Source of the DNA: Kordiimonas sp. SCSIO 12610
Lineage (GTDB): Bacteria > Pseudomonadota > Alphaproteobacteria > Sphingomonadales > Kordiimonadaceae
Reading direction: 5' to 3'
Assembly (NCBI RefSeq): GCF_024398015.1
Contig: NZ_CP073747.1
Location: forward strand, 310,001 to 374,000
DNA length: 64,000 bases
The notes under the pieces are model-generated. The model was not told the origin of the DNA. It saw only the letters and a program-made list of their open reading frames with translations, and did no database searches. A program made the position numbers and the translations under genes. This document shows, piece by piece, positions 17,814 to 28,017 of the stretch. How positions within the stretch are numbered: the stretch's first letter is position 1; every line of letters starts with the position of its first letter.

Positions 17814-20800
17814 TTAAATTAGGAGTCCGGAGCTAGGGTTGCCAGCTTGTAAACGCGCCAACGCGGTTTGGAAGTTTGCAATTTGGCTTAATGTTCTTGG
17901 GTTTACAGGACCGTCGGCATTTGCGCCTAGGCCACTTGTTAGGAGGTCACGGAAGGGGTTGAATTCTAACGAGCGATCTGCGCGCTGAATCTCGCTAATG
18001 GCGTTATCCAATTGTGAAAGTACAAACCGAGCTGTTGCCGCGTCGCGAATATTTAATGCACCATCAATGCCTAGGCCAAATGCGCCGCCTAACTCTTCTT
18101 CAGGTGATTGACTATCATCATCTGATGAATCGCCAAAAATTTCGTTTTGAGGTAACAATCGCCCTTCTGGAATTCCTAAGCGTTCAAGAGCATTTTGCCC
18201 ATCAGTACCGGCAATAAGCGTCACCGCGCGTGCATCACGTATTGTTTCAATTCGCAGCCCTTCACCTTCACTGCCACGACGTACGCTCACATCTAGGTCC
18301 CGAAAAGCTGAAATACGTATTCTGCGAGCAAGATCGTCAAAAGTATCTCCCGCTTGGATTTCAATGCGCCTTCGGGGCTCTCCTTCGACTTCGATAAAGA
18401 AGAAATCGCCTTCACGTGCAGAGGTTTGTGTTGTTATATCCCGTTGCTGAGGGGCATTAACCGTTCCTTGGGTCAACCCCAAAGTATCGAGTACTGAACT
18501 GCCTTGCTGGGTGAATGCGACACCACTAACGGCACTATCCGCTCCTGCATTAACACCGAATTGCTCTTGATCTTCAATAGCACCAGTGGATGCGTTAATG
18601 CGGGCAACAAATCCATCGTCTGCACCAATAGATGCTTCACCGCTTAATGTTCCAGCTGTAGTTCCAGCAACAAAAACATTGCCCCCTGAAATGGTTACGT
18701 CGGCTATATTATCTGTACCAGTCGTTGAAATGAATGTCGTGAAGTTTGGGTTTAACGATGTTCCGTCGTCACTAAGTCCAATTACAAAGCCATCAAGGCC
18801 TCCGGTTGTTGACCCAACAACAGTGCCAGCATTTAATCCATTTCCCTGTACTGTTCCAGAGATGACGATAGTATTCCCGTCAACTGCGATGCCAGAAATG
18901 CTGCCGCCAGCACCAAGTGCTCCCAAGTTGATAGAGCTTAATTCATTGGTCAGATTACTTGCGTCAAAACGGCGTATTACTGCTTCACCGTTTTCTTCCG
19001 AGGCGATAAGGATATTACCGTTACTGTCTGTAGTAACAGCGCTTATCTGTTCGTTAGTTGCACCGCCTATCAGATTTGAATCTTGTACTGACCCTGTTGT
19101 ACCATCCAGTCTTAGTAATAAACCATCGCGGCCGCCCCCAAAGCTTGTAGAAGCGTTGATGCTTGAGCGGGCAAAGCCACCTAAGATAATATCATTATTA
19201 CTATCCGTCGTTACAGTAAGACCGCTGGTTTCACTGAATGTATCCAATTGGAAACGAAAATTTTCTGTTCCCTGATTGGTAAAGCTGGCAACGAAAGCAT
19301 CGCCAGCGCCGTCAAAGATGTCATTTTCGACCAAGGCATTATCGGTTTGGCCAGCAATAATTACATTGTCATTACTATCAATTGTAATAGCAAAGGCATC
19401 AGCGTCCTCAGAAGAACCAAGAAGTCTGGAGAAAACAACGTTGCCCGCTTGATCAAAGCGGGTCAGAAAAACATCATTTTCTGATGCGGTATTGATTTGA
19501 TTACCAAATGACCCCGAAGAAGTGCCAACTGTAAAAATATTACCTTCACTGTCGACGGCAATACGATTGGCAGACGTTTCAGCATTAACGCGCACATCGC
19601 TATTGATATTCGTAATATCAAATATGTTTGTATCATCATCTGAATCAGCTTCTTCTGCGTCAAGCCTGTCGACCTCGTCTTGTCCCAGAACATCAATGCG
19701 AGCTTGTGCAAGGATTTCATCCCGCTGTGCTGCAATGGCGGGATCAATCTCATCTCCATCCTCATCCAAATCAGCGGTTAATTCCTGAATTTCTGTTGCG
19801 GCCAGATCAGTCGCTGCAAATGCAATCGTGTTATCTGTAGTGATTGAGCCACTAAGATTGGTAAATTCTGTAATTCGAGCGGTTGATATATCATCCCCTG
19901 CTTGTGTAACTGAAGAGCTTACAAACAGGCTGGGGGTGTTTACTGCAGCACTAAAGCGAACATCTTCGAGTAATATACCGTCAATTTCGATACCAAACCT
20001 ACCGCCTTCGCTGTTGACTTGAAAACGTGTCTGATTGTCAGAAATCGGATTGCCATCACTATCAAACGCTGGGTTCCCGTCTGAATCCAGTTGGGGTATG
20101 GCTTCGATTTGCTGGTTAATAAAGTCGACAATATTATTTAACGATAGCGTGCCAGAAACGTTTGATAGATCAATTGTAATATCGTTGGTATCAAGAATGC
20201 TATTGTTGGCTGCTGACCGCGTGCTTATCGAAACGGTAAATATTTCATTCCCGGTCAGGCCTTCAATGGCGGTATCGGGGTCGGATGCAACTAAACTCCC
20301 TTCGAAGTCACGATTGTCTGTGCCCAGGCGCGCAGTACTATCTGCCCGAAACTCACGGTCGCCCACAAAGAGATCAAGCTGATCAAGTTCGGCGGCGTTA
20401 ATAAAATTACGAACTTCGCTCAAACCTTGTTGAAATTGTTCATCAAGCCTTGCGAGTGTAACCTCTGGCGTATCTTCATCTGCTGCAAATTCTGCGAGTG
20501 TTCTCAGTCGATCAAGAGCGATAAAGGTTGCGAAGGTTGCTTGACGGTCCGGGTTGTTTTCCACGGCTTCCAGGCGGTCATCATTCAGATCAATAAACTC
20601 ACTTAACTCACGAACTTCACGAATCCTTTGGCTAAGTGATCGGGTATCTTCCTGATCAAATGGGGTTGCAATATTTTCTTCTGATATATCGAGATTTACA
20701 GCGGGTGTATTTGTATTACTAAAACGAACTGCTGCACTTAAAATATCGGCGTTAATACTTTGACCGAGAAGGTTGGCACCGATACCGATGATTGGCCGTG

Positions 20801-20873
20801 GTGCAGGGCCATTGGTATTTCCACCAAGTCCTCCAAGGAGTCCTCCTCCACCTGACAAACCAAAAAAGGCCAT
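17814..20873 (-). CDS. Large acidic protein with flagellin/hook-like ends and beta-propeller-like repeats
   Basis: 1019 residues, very acidic, almost no Cys, no signal peptide; starts with a Gly-rich stretch. Residues about 60-170 are helical with heptad character. About 195-265 and 835-915 look like flagellin hook-IN modules (for example EIQAGDTFDDLARRIRIS and RGSEGEGLRIETIRD). Between about 430 and 790 six repeats of the kind AVDSEGNIFTVG, TIDSNDNVIIAG, TTDSNNDIILGG, TTDSNGNILIAS match SBBP-type propeller blades. The C-terminal helix (ARFVLSQLDNAISEIQRADR) resembles the flagellin end. A secreted flagellum-associated protein is inferred; function is unknown. It lies upstream of the FliL-like gene on the same strand, but terminator and repeats separate them. 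Confidence 0.7.
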   Translation of the reverse strand: MAFFGLSGGGGLLGGLGGNTNGPAPRPIIGIGANLLGQSINADILSAAVRFSNTNTPAVNLDISEENIATPFDQEDTRSLSQRIREVRELSEFIDLNDDRLEAVENNPDRQATFATFIALDRLRTLAEFAADEDTPEVTLARLDEQFQQGLSEVRNFINAAELDQLDLFVGDREFRADSTARLGTDNRDFEGSLVASDPDTAIEGLTGNEIFTVSISTRSAANNSILDTNDITIDLSNVSGTLSLNNIVDFINQQIEAIPQLDSDGNPAFDSDGNPISDNQTRFQVNSEGGRFGIEIDGILLEDVRFSAAVNTPSLFVSSSVTQAGDDISTARITEFTNLSGSITTDNTIAFAATDLAATEIQELTADLDEDGDEIDPAIAAQRDEILAQARIDVLGQDEVDRLDAEEADSDDDTNIFDITNINSDVRVNAETSANRIAVDSEGNIFTVGTSSGSFGNQINTASENDVFLTRFDQAGNVVFSRLLGSSEDADAFAITIDSNDNVIIAGQTDNALVENDIFDGAGDAFVASFTNQGTENFRFQLDTFSETSGLTVTTDSNNDIILGGFARSSINASTSFGGGRDGLLLRLDGTTGSVQDSNLIGGATNEQISAVTTDSNGNILIASEENGEAVIRRFDASNLTNELSSINLGALGAGGSISGIAVDGNTIVISGTVQGNGLNAGTVVGSTTGGLDGFVIGLSDDGTSLNPNFTTFISTTGTDNIADVTISGGNVFVAGTTAGTLSGEASIGADDGFVARINASTGAIEDQEQFGVNAGADSAVSGVAFTQQGSSVLDTLGLTQGTVNAPQQRDITTQTSAREGDFFFIEVEGEPRRRIEIQAGDTFDDLARRIRISAFRDLDVSVRRGSEGEGLRIETIRDARAVTLIAGTDGQNALERLGIPEGRLLPQNEIFGDSSDDDSQSPEEELGGAFGLGIDGALNIRDAATARFVLSQLDNAISEIQRADRSLEFNPFRDLLTSGLGANADGPVNPRTLSQIANFQTALARLQAGNPSSGLLI

Positions 20874-21127
20874 TTATCGTTTCTTTCTAAACCTTAAGTA
20901 TTTAATCAATCTCTAGAAACGAACTGTAGGAAAAAAATACCCAATTAGGGCATAAATTGCCTAGCAAGAGGTACACACCTTTGATTCGAATCGTTTTTAC
21001 TCGGCAAATTTTGCCAAGAGATTGTAATTACACTTCAAACTCCTTACATAATCTGCAAATATCATGACAAAACAGGCGGGGCTTATTGCTCCGTCAATGA
21101 ACGGCTTTACTGATAGGTAGAAATATA

Positions 21128-21430
21128 ATGTTGGCTATATTTTGGTTAATTGATGCGGCGCTTGGAATATATTGGTTTTTTGTAATTGCTAGTGTAATTT
21201 TAAGTTGGCTCGTAGCTTTCAATGTTATCAATACGTATCAGCCATTTGTGCAAACGGCTACGCGTTTCTTATATAATGTAACCGAGCCGGTTGTCGGTAA
21301 GATTCGCCGTTTTATGCCTGATTTAGGCGGTGTTGACTTGTCACCTTTGGTGTTGTTGCTGTTAATCCACTTCACTCGAATTCTTCTTCGTACGTCGATT
21401 GCGCCAGTCTTTGGTGTTTACGGGTACTGA
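21128..21430 (+). CDS. YggT family membrane protein
   Basis: 100 residues with two hydrophobic helices (about 4-28 and 72-92). The conserved YggT core is present: ASVILSWLVAFNVIN, then ATRFLYNVTEPVVGKIRRFMPDLGGVDLSPLVLLLL. The family acts at the inner membrane and is linked to ion balance and cell shape, but its role is not settled. It overlaps the following DUF167 gene, an arrangement kept in many proteobacteria (yggT-yggU). Confidence 0.93.
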   Translation: MLAIFWLIDAALGIYWFFVIASVILSWLVAFNVINTYQPFVQTATRFLYNVTEPVVGKIRRFMPDLGGVDLSPLVLLLLIHFTRILLRTSIAPVFGVYGY

Positions 21431-21758
21431 TTTTATCAGACTAACCGATAATGGCTGCATTCTTAAAATACACTTGACGCCCAACGCATCCAGAAATGCT
21501 TTGGGTCGTGTAGACAGGGATTCTGGTGGCAACCAAAGATGGCGTATTTCCGTCACATCAGTTCCTGAAAAGGGACGAGCTAATAAGTCCTTGATAGAGC
21601 TGCTATCGAAAAAACTCAGGTTGCCCAAAAGCTCTATACACCTTATAGCTGGCGAACACATACGTCAGAAAACAATTCTGATTAAGGGTGATGGCAAATA
21701 TCTATGTGAAGTCATGGAAAAAATTACAGGCATTGTTGTCAGTGTTGGTTGTGGCTAA
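21399..21758 (+). CDS. DUF167 family protein (YggU)
   Basis: 119 residues with the DUF167 core: LKIHLTPNASRNALG, WRISVTSVPEKGRANKSLIELLSKKL, and IHLIAGEHIRQKTILIKG. The fold is small alpha/beta; molecular function is unknown. The start is uncertain: TTG at 21399 gives a 32-base overlap with yggT, while an in-frame GTG at 21414 gives a 17-base overlap. Both keep the whole domain. Confidence 0.87.
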   Translation: MRQSLVFTGTDFIRLTDNGCILKIHLTPNASRNALGRVDRDSGGNQRWRISVTSVPEKGRANKSLIELLSKKLRLPKSSIHLIAGEHIRQKTILIKGDGKYLCEVMEKITGIVVSVGCG

Positions 21759-21827
21759 ACCGTTCTAAAAACGATCTGCTGATGCAATGATTTTCATGCT
21801 TCTCTGTTAGTGGAAGGGTAATCGTAT

Positions 21828-22721
21828 ATGACCGCTCAAGTGATCGATGGTAAAGCATTTTCGGCCAAAATCAGAGAAAAAGTGGCATCAGATGTCACAG
21901 CATTACAAGACAAACATGGTATTAAGCCAGGGTTGGCAGTCGTTATCGTTGGCGAAGATGCTGCAAGTACAATTTATGTAAATAGCAAAATTAAGCAAAC
22001 GTCAGAAGCAGGCATGGAAAGCTTCCATTTTGCTCTGCCTGATACCATTTCAGAGGCTGATTTGGTCGCGAAAGTGCATGAATTAAATGCGGATGATCGT
22101 GTGAACGGTATTCTGGTTCAATTGCCACTTCCAAAGCATATCCATGAATCCGCGGTGATTGAAGCAATTGCACCTGAAAAGGATGTTGATGGCTTCCACG
22201 TCATTAATTCTGGTCTGCTCGCTACGGGCGGTAAAGGAATGGTTCCCTGTACACCGCTTGGGTGCCTTTTGATGTTGAAGGATACGCTTGGCGATTTAAG
22301 CGGTATGAAGGCAGTTGTTATCGGCAGGTCAAATATTGTCGGAAAACCAATGGCGCAATTGTTGTTGCAGGAAAATTGTACGGTAACACTCGCTCATAGT
22401 CGAACCCGTGATTTAGCAGGCGAAGTTAAGCAAGCTGATATTGTCGTAGCGGCCGTTGGTGTATCAGAGCTTGTCAAAGGTGACTGGATTAAAAAGGGTG
22501 CAACAGTTATTGATGTCGGGATGAACCGTATCCCCGCACCTGAACGCGGTGAAGGCAAGGTTCGCCTGACCGGTGATGTTGCCTATGATGAAGCGGCTCA
22601 AAACGCGGCTTACATAACGCCTGTACCGGGCGGGGTTGGTCCGATGACAATTGCTTGTTTGCTTAGGAACACAGTAACCGCAGCCTGCCGTCAGGCTGGT
22701 CTTGATGATAACGACCTTTAA
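21828..22721 (+). CDS. folD: Bifunctional methylenetetrahydrofolate dehydrogenase / methenyltetrahydrofolate cyclohydrolase
   Basis: 297 residues, cytoplasmic, interconverting methylene-, methenyl- and formyl-tetrahydrofolate in one-carbon metabolism. Seen are the substrate motif [17 protein letters not shown] with the catalytic Tyr and Lys, [12 protein letters not shown], the [13 protein letters not shown] block, the NADP site [17 protein letters not shown], and the signature [27 protein letters not shown] precedes the ATG. It lies between the yggT/yggU pair and marC in one rightward run. Confidence 0.97.
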   Translation: MTAQVIDGKAFSAKIREKVASDVTALQDKHGIKPGLAVVIVGEDAASTIYVNSKIKQTSEAGMESFHFALPDTISEADLVAKVHELNADDRVNGILVQLPLPKHIHESAVIEAIAPEKDVDGFHVINSGLLATGGKGMVPCTPLGCLLMLKDTLGDLSGMKAVVIGRSNIVGKPMAQLLLQENCTVTLAHSRTRDLAGEVKQADIVVAAVGVSELVKGDWIKKGATVIDVGMNRIPAPERGEGKVRLTGDVAYDEAAQNAAYITPVPGGVGPMTIACLLRNTVTAACRQAGLDDNDL

Positions 22722-22749
22722 AATTTCGCAAACTTGATGGGGAATAAAA

Positions 22750-23373
22750 ATGTACGATGCTTTCATTGCTGCGTTTATTGCGCTTTTTGTTATCGTTGAC
22801 CCGGTTGGGATTGCGCCAGTGTTCGCTGGCCTTACGCAAGGGTCGACACGTGAACATCAACGAAAAATGGCAATTAAGGGCACCATTATTGGTACCTTGA
22901 TATTGATATTTTTTGCAAGTGTGGGACAGCCTTTTTTCAAAGTCCTCGGTATCTCACTGGATGCCTTGCGGGTCGCGGGCGGCGTGATGCTCTTTATCAT
23001 TGCCGTTGAAATGGTTTTTGAAAAACGGACCGAGCGCAAACAGGAAACGGCTGAAAAGCTTGATGAGCACTTTGAAGATATTTCAGTATTTCCTATTGCA
23101 CTTCCCTTGCTCGCTGGGCCCGGGGCCATTGCTACAGTGATGCTTTTAATGGCGAACTACAAAGGGGACATTGCAGCCCAAGGGGCTATTGTTGGCGCAC
23201 TTATTCTGGTGATGCTTATTACAGTTATCACCTTCTTCATGGCGGGTAAGGTAATGGAATGGATGGGTCCATCGGTGAATGCCGTTTTAACTCGTGTACT
23301 TGGTGTTATTTTGGCGGCTCTTGCCTCACAGTATATATTAGACGGCATCAAAGGCACATTTTTTACTGCTTAA
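22750..23373 (+). CDS. MarC family integral membrane protein
   Basis: 207 residues with six predicted helices. The N-terminal half begins FIALFVIVDPVGIAPVFAGLT, and the motif FPIALPLLAGPGAIATVMLL near the middle is the MarC signature (PLxAGPGAI). Despite its name the family is not a proven drug transporter and the role is unknown. It begins 28 bases after folD. Confidence 0.92.
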   Translation: MYDAFIAAFIALFVIVDPVGIAPVFAGLTQGSTREHQRKMAIKGTIIGTLILIFFASVGQPFFKVLGISLDALRVAGGVMLFIIAVEMVFEKRTERKQETAEKLDEHFEDISVFPIALPLLAGPGAIATVMLLMANYKGDIAAQGAIVGALILVMLITVITFFMAGKVMEWMGPSVNAVLTRVLGVILAALASQYILDGIKGTFFTA

Positions 23374-23457
23374 TAGATTGACAGCTTCGGCGATAATCTG
23401 GAAACTTCTGTAAAGTTTTGCATCAAACTAAGGATTTTGATGCCTTAGGGAGTTTCT

Positions 23458-25116
23458 ATGAAAAATATAATTGCTTTGTGCCTTACGTCCAGCCTTTTGG
23501 TTGCCTGTAATAATGGTGAAACTGATAATCCGCCCAATACTCACGCGCCTTATGAAATGAACGTGGAAGCCTTGTCTGAACATGTGCAAATTCTGGCATC
23601 CGATGAATTTGGCGGTCGTGCTCCCGGGTCTGAAGGTGAAGAGTTAACCGTTGCGTACCTCACAAAATCTTTCAAGGAAGCAGGGCTCGCCCCGGCAAAC
23701 GGTGATAGCTACACACAAGATGTGCCGCTGGTTTCTATTACGGCAAAAGGAACACCAACATTAAATATCAGCGGTGAAGGCCAATCGTTCGATTTGGCAT
23801 ACCGCAGTGATCAGGTTGTTTGGACGCGCAGGCAGGAAGCATCATCATCAGTTTCGGATAGTGAACTTGTGTTTGTTGGGTACGGCATTAACGCACCAGA
23901 GCGCGGTTGGAACGATTATGAAGGCGTTGATGTAACAGGCAAAACAGTTGTCATGCTGATCAATGACCCTGGTTTTGCAACACAGAACCCTGATCTGTTT
24001 TCTGGTAATACCATGACTTATTATGGCCGGTGGGACTATAAGTTCGATGAAGCCTCGCGCCAAGGTGCGGCGGGTGCGATCATTATTCATGAAACCAAGG
24101 CGGCGGCTTATGGTTGGCCCACTGTTGATGCCAGCTGGACAGGCGCACAGTTTGATACGGTCCGTGCGGACAAGGGGGCTGACCTTGCGGGCTTTGAAGC
24201 ATGGATCACTGGTGAAAATGCTACCAAATTGTTTGCGGTAAGCGGTTTGGATTTGGATGATTTAATGGCCGCAGCTACAAAACCTGACTTTAAGGCTGTT
24301 CCTATGCCATTGAGGGCATCGGTACAGATTGCAAATGATGTTGCAACAGTTCAGACCCGTAATGTTGCCGGTATTTTAGAAGGCAGTGAAAACCCGGATG
24401 ATGTTTTTATCTATATGGCACACTGGGACCATATTGGTACGGACCCAACAGCTGAAGGCGATGGCATTTATAACGGTGCCCTTGATAATGCCACTGGAAC
24501 AGCAGCCCTGATTGAGCTTGCTAAATCCTTTAAGACGATGGATGAAGCCCCCAAACGTTCTATTATGTTTCTGGCAGTAACAGCCGAAGAACAAGGGCTC
24601 TTGGGCTCATCTTACTATGCCACACACCCACTTGTTCCGCTCGATCAAACAGTTGGCGGTATTAATATGGACGGCCTGAACATTATTGGGCCAACACGTG
24701 ACGTGACGGTAATTGGCCTTGGAAATTCAGAACTTGATGCGTATTTGGAAAAAGCTGCGAAAGCACAAGATAGAGTTTTGGTCGCTGATCAGGAGCCGGA
24801 AAAAGGGTATTTCTATCGCTCTGATCATTTTGAGCTCGCAAAACTTGGCGTGCCCATGCTGTACCCCAACGCTGGTTATGATCACCGTGAACTTGGCCGT
24901 GAATATGGGGACGCGAAAGCGGCAGAATATATCAAAAAGCATTATCATGGGCCAAGCGATGAGTATGACCCTAACTGGGATTTTTCAGGCGCCATCGAGG
25001 ACCTAGAGCTATATAAAGCAACGGGTTTGATGATCATTAATTCGAATGATTGGCCAAACTGGAATGAGGGCACCGAATTTAAGGCGGCGCGCGATGCACA
25101 GCGGACAGCTAAATAA
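23458..25116 (+). CDS. M28 family metallopeptidase, lipoprotein with PA domain
   Basis: 552 residues. The N-terminus is a lipoprotein signal (LTSSLLVACNN, lipobox LVAC, Cys17). Residues about 140-250 form a PA domain inserted in the peptidase. The zinc site is complete: His in MAHWDHIG, bridging Asp in GALDNATG, the catalytic Glu pair in TAEEQG, Asp in GINMDG and a late His in RSDHFEL. It is likely an aminopeptidase held on the outer side of a membrane. It starts 84 bases after marC; an independent promoter is possible. Confidence 0.92.
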   Translation: MKNIIALCLTSSLLVACNNGETDNPPNTHAPYEMNVEALSEHVQILASDEFGGRAPGSEGEELTVAYLTKSFKEAGLAPANGDSYTQDVPLVSITAKGTPTLNISGEGQSFDLAYRSDQVVWTRRQEASSSVSDSELVFVGYGINAPERGWNDYEGVDVTGKTVVMLINDPGFATQNPDLFSGNTMTYYGRWDYKFDEASRQGAAGAIIIHETKAAAYGWPTVDASWTGAQFDTVRADKGADLAGFEAWITGENATKLFAVSGLDLDDLMAAATKPDFKAVPMPLRASVQIANDVATVQTRNVAGILEGSENPDDVFIYMAHWDHIGTDPTAEGDGIYNGALDNATGTAALIELAKSFKTMDEAPKRSIMFLAVTAEEQGLLGSSYYATHPLVPLDQTVGGINMDGLNIIGPTRDVTVIGLGNSELDAYLEKAAKAQDRVLVADQEPEKGYFYRSDHFELAKLGVPMLYPNAGYDHRELGREYGDAKAAEYIKKHYHGPSDEYDPNWDFSGAIEDLELYKATGLMIINSNDWPNWNEGTEFKAARDAQRTAK

Positions 25117-25133
25117 TGCTATAATAGTCCTAT

Positions 25134-25163
25134 ACAGAGCGGTAATCACTATTATCGCTCTGT
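25134..25163. repeat. Stem-loop between the M28 peptidase and SnoaL-like genes
   Basis: ACAGAGCGGTAAT-CACT-ATTATCGCTCTGT pairs over 13 positions with one G-T. There is no T tract on either strand, so it is not a standard terminator; it may be an operator or an RNA processing stem. Confidence 0.5.
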
Positions 25164-25183
25164 AAAATAAGGTTAAAAATTCA

Positions 25184-25624
25184 ATGACAACAGAACAACT
25201 CCGTAAATTTATGGAGAATTTCATATTTGATATCCGCGCAGGCAATAACTTGGACCGCGTTTCAGATTATATGGCTGAAGAGGTTTTTGCCCACCAGATC
25301 ATGGCAGAAGGTGGTGAGACAGTAAAGCGGTCACCAGCAAACTATCGTGAGCATATCGAGGAGTTTCAAAAGTTTTTTGGACCGTTTGAAATAACAATCG
25401 AAGATATGCTCGTTGATAGCGACAAGGTTTTGGTGCGCTGGTGCCAGAAGGGTTGCCATAATATATCCCTCGAGGGGGAAGAGCCAACTAAAAGGCCTCT
25501 GACGGAAGTGACAAGTACGATATATCGAATACAAGATGGCAAAATCGTAGAGTACTGGCTGCAAACGGACAGAGCGGGTATGTCTAACCAGCTAAAAGCT
25601 TTTAACGCGGACACACTTACGTGA
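25184..25624 (+). CDS. SnoaL/NTF2-like protein
   Basis: 146 residues. The layout is that of a nuclear-transport-factor-2-like fold: an N-terminal helix (LRKFMENFIFDIRAGNNLDRVSDYMAEEVFAHQ), FGPFEITIEDMLVDSDKVLVRW, and TSTIYRIQDGKIVEYWLQTDR. This is the SnoaL-like polyketide-cyclase/ester family, whose many members have no known function. The last bases overlap the end of the convergent AEC transporter gene by eight bases. Confidence 0.82.
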   Translation: MTTEQLRKFMENFIFDIRAGNNLDRVSDYMAEEVFAHQIMAEGGETVKRSPANYREHIEEFQKFFGPFEITIEDMLVDSDKVLVRWCQKGCHNISLEGEEPTKRPLTEVTSTIYRIQDGKIVEYWLQTDRAGMSNQLKAFNADTLT

Positions 25625-26555
25625 TTGTTCGCAAGACAAAGAGTAAAAATGATAGTGTAAAAGCTGATAATGCAGTTGAAAGCAAAACCGTCGTTGCTGC
25701 GCGCCGCGGTGCAACGCCCTGTTTGTCGGCAAAACTATAGGCAATCATACCAGTTGGCAACGCCCCCATCAGCGTCGCGGTGCCAACCCAAATATCCGGT
25801 AAATCCAGAACTTGCTTCGTGATAATATATGCACCAATTGGCAGCATTATCAGTTTTAGAAACGTTGAAGCAGTTGCTTGAGCAAGGTCACCTGAAATTT
25901 TTACATAGCTTAATGCCATGCCAGCAGCGAACAATCCCACTGGTGCTGCGGCCTGCGCCGGGAACGCGAGAAAGCGATCCAGCCATGCGGGTACAGGGAT
26001 ATGAAACGCCGACCAGCATAAGCCGATGATAAGCGCAATAAGAATGGGGTTTTGCCGAATACTTGCAAAGGTTCTGACAATAAGTCCTGTGCTATTACCT
26101 TTTGTTTTTGCCCGTTCGACGATAAAAGTCGTAATCGGGATCAATGTAAGCGTATGGAAGGATAATAGAACCAATAGCATTCTGACACCTTCGTTGCCGT
26201 AAGCACCATCAATGATGGGAATACCGATAAAGGCACCGTTTGCAAAACAGGTAGACAGCCCGAAAACACCAGCTTCCGCTGTGCTTTGAGTGAATATCAA
26301 TTTTCCAATATAAAACGCACTGAAATAAATAAGATAAAGTGCTGAGTAATATCCAAGTACAAGCGTAAGCTCGCTATAGCTTGGTAGTTCACTACTCGCA
26401 ATCGCCCGGAATAACAGTGATGGTATGCCGACCCACCAGACGAATGTGATAAGGATATGCGATGATCCCTCAGGAAACAAGCTGGTACGGCCAAGGGCGT
26501 AACCCAGTATCATCAGCATAAAAACCGGTGCAATTATTGTTAGAATTTCGATCAT
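25617..26555 (-). CDS. AEC family transporter (auxin efflux carrier type)
   Basis: 312 residues with about ten membrane helices in two halves. Seen are the N-terminal APVFMLMILGYALG, the FANGAFIGIPIIDGAYGNEG block in helix 4, and PVGLFAAGMALSY in the second half, which together are typical of the AEC family. Bacterial members export or import small carboxylates such as malate, or unknown substrates. It lies 39 bases downstream of argG on the same strand and may be read through from it. Confidence 0.88.
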   Translation of the reverse strand: MIEILTIIAPVFMLMILGYALGRTSLFPEGSSHILITFVWWVGIPSLLFRAIASSELPSYSELTLVLGYYSALYLIYFSAFYIGKLIFTQSTAEAGVFGLSTCFANGAFIGIPIIDGAYGNEGVRMLLVLLSFHTLTLIPITTFIVERAKTKGNSTGLIVRTFASIRQNPILIALIIGLCWSAFHIPVPAWLDRFLAFPAQAAAPVGLFAAGMALSYVKISGDLAQATASTFLKLIMLPIGAYIITKQVLDLPDIWVGTATLMGALPTGMIAYSFADKQGVAPRRAATTVLLSTALSAFTLSFLLFVLRTIT

Positions 26556-26594
26556 CTGTTTTTATCGCACCGGTTCTTTAGGTTGGTTTTGAAC

Positions 26595-27827
26595 TTAATC
26601 GTGGCTTGGCGGCTCGGTAATTTTACCGCGTTGCTTCAACAATTGAAGGCGAAGCGCATTCAGTTTGATAAAGCCTTGAGCATCGCGTTGATCGTAAACG
26701 CTATCTTCTTCAAAGGTAACGTGTTCCATTGAATAAAGGCTGTTTTGGCTCTTGCGACCCACCACGTGAACACCGCCTTTAAACAGCATCAGGCGAACAG
26801 TGCCCGCGACAAATTCCTGGCTCTTGTCGATAAGGGCCTGCATCATTTCGCGCTCTGGCGAGAACCAGAAGCCGTTATAGATCACTTCGGCATATTTTGG
26901 CATGATCTCGTCCTTCAGGTGCATCGCACCTTTATCGAGTGTAACCTGCTCTATACCGCGGTGTGCTGCAAGCAGGATTGTCCCACCTGGTGTTTCATAG
27001 ATACCGCGTGATTTCATGCCGACAAACCGGTTTTCAAGAAGGTCCAGGCGGCCAATTCCGTGACGTTTGCCGTAGGTATTTAAGGCTTCCAAAAGTGTCG
27101 CTGGTGACATTGCAACGCCGTTGATGGCAACAGGGTCACCTTTTTCAAATTCTACTTCTATATATTCAGGTTCATCTGGCGCGTTAAGAGGGCTGTCGGT
27201 GCGCGAATATACATATTCCTCGGCCATTTCCCACGGGTCTTCGAGCGCTTTGCCCTCGCTTGATGTATGCAACAGGTTGGCATCAACGCTAAAGGGTGAT
27301 TCGCCGCGCTTATCCTTAGGGATAGGAATTTGATGCTTTTCCGCGAACTCAATCAGTTTTGTACGGCTTGAGAGGTCCCATTCGCGCCATGGGGCTATTA
27401 CCTTAATTTGTGGGTTTAGCGCATAGTAACCAAGCTCGAAGCGAACCTGATCATTGCCCTTGCCTGTAGCGCCGTGACAAACAGCATCGCCGCCCACCTC
27501 GCGTGCAATTTCTATCTGACGTTTTGCGATTAACGGCCGAGCGATCGAGGTGCCCAAAAGATATTGGCCTTCATAAACGGTATTAGCCCGGAACATCGGA
27601 AATACATAATCGCGAACAAACTCTTCACGCAGGTCTTCGATGAAGATTTCCTTGATACCAAGCATCTCGGCTTTTCGTCGTGCTGGCTCTAACTCTTCTC
27701 CCTGACCAAGGTCTGCTGTAAAGGTAACAACCTCACAGTTATATACTTCCTGCAACCATTTCAGAATGATTGAGGTGTCAAGGCCGCCAGAGTAGGCAAG
27801 CACTACTTTTTTAATATCCGCCGACAT
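26595..27827 (-). CDS. argG: Argininosuccinate synthase
   Basis: 410 residues; joins citrulline and aspartate using ATP in arginine synthesis. The ATP loop is [19 protein letters not shown]. Citrulline and aspartate contacts lie in [19 protein letters not shown] and [16 protein letters not shown]. Other conserved blocks are [16 protein letters not shown] and [17 protein letters not shown]. Full length, nothing missing. No other arg gene is adjacent. Confidence 0.98.
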   Translation of the reverse strand: MSADIKKVVLAYSGGLDTSIILKWLQEVYNCEVVTFTADLGQGEELEPARRKAEMLGIKEIFIEDLREEFVRDYVFPMFRANTVYEGQYLLGTSIARPLIAKRQIEIAREVGGDAVCHGATGKGNDQVRFELGYYALNPQIKVIAPWREWDLSSRTKLIEFAEKHQIPIPKDKRGESPFSVDANLLHTSSEGKALEDPWEMAEEYVYSRTDSPLNAPDEPEYIEVEFEKGDPVAINGVAMSPATLLEALNTYGKRHGIGRLDLLENRFVGMKSRGIYETPGGTILLAAHRGIEQVTLDKGAMHLKDEIMPKYAEVIYNGFWFSPEREMMQALIDKSQEFVAGTVRLMLFKGGVHVVGRKSQNSLYSMEHVTFEEDSVYDQRDAQGFIKLNALRLQLLKQRGKITEPPSHD

Positions 27828-28017
27828 GATGTCTCCGTATCCAAGAATATAGGTTAATAATCAAAACTCGCTTCAAAATTTGAAAGCTGACGGAGTATAG
27901 AAAAAGCCTAAGGAAGGTCAAACGGTTAAGCGTTTTGAAGCGTAAAAAGCAATAATGTGATCGCTTTTTATCTGAAAATCAGATTCTATGGCACTGAATT
28001 GGCGAAGGGGAATTGAA

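Noticed and set aside
18586-19275. 229-residue frame on the plus strand inside the 1019-residue gene
   Set aside because: It is the mirror of the propeller repeats, with no ribosome site and low-complexity Ser/Pro/Val composition.
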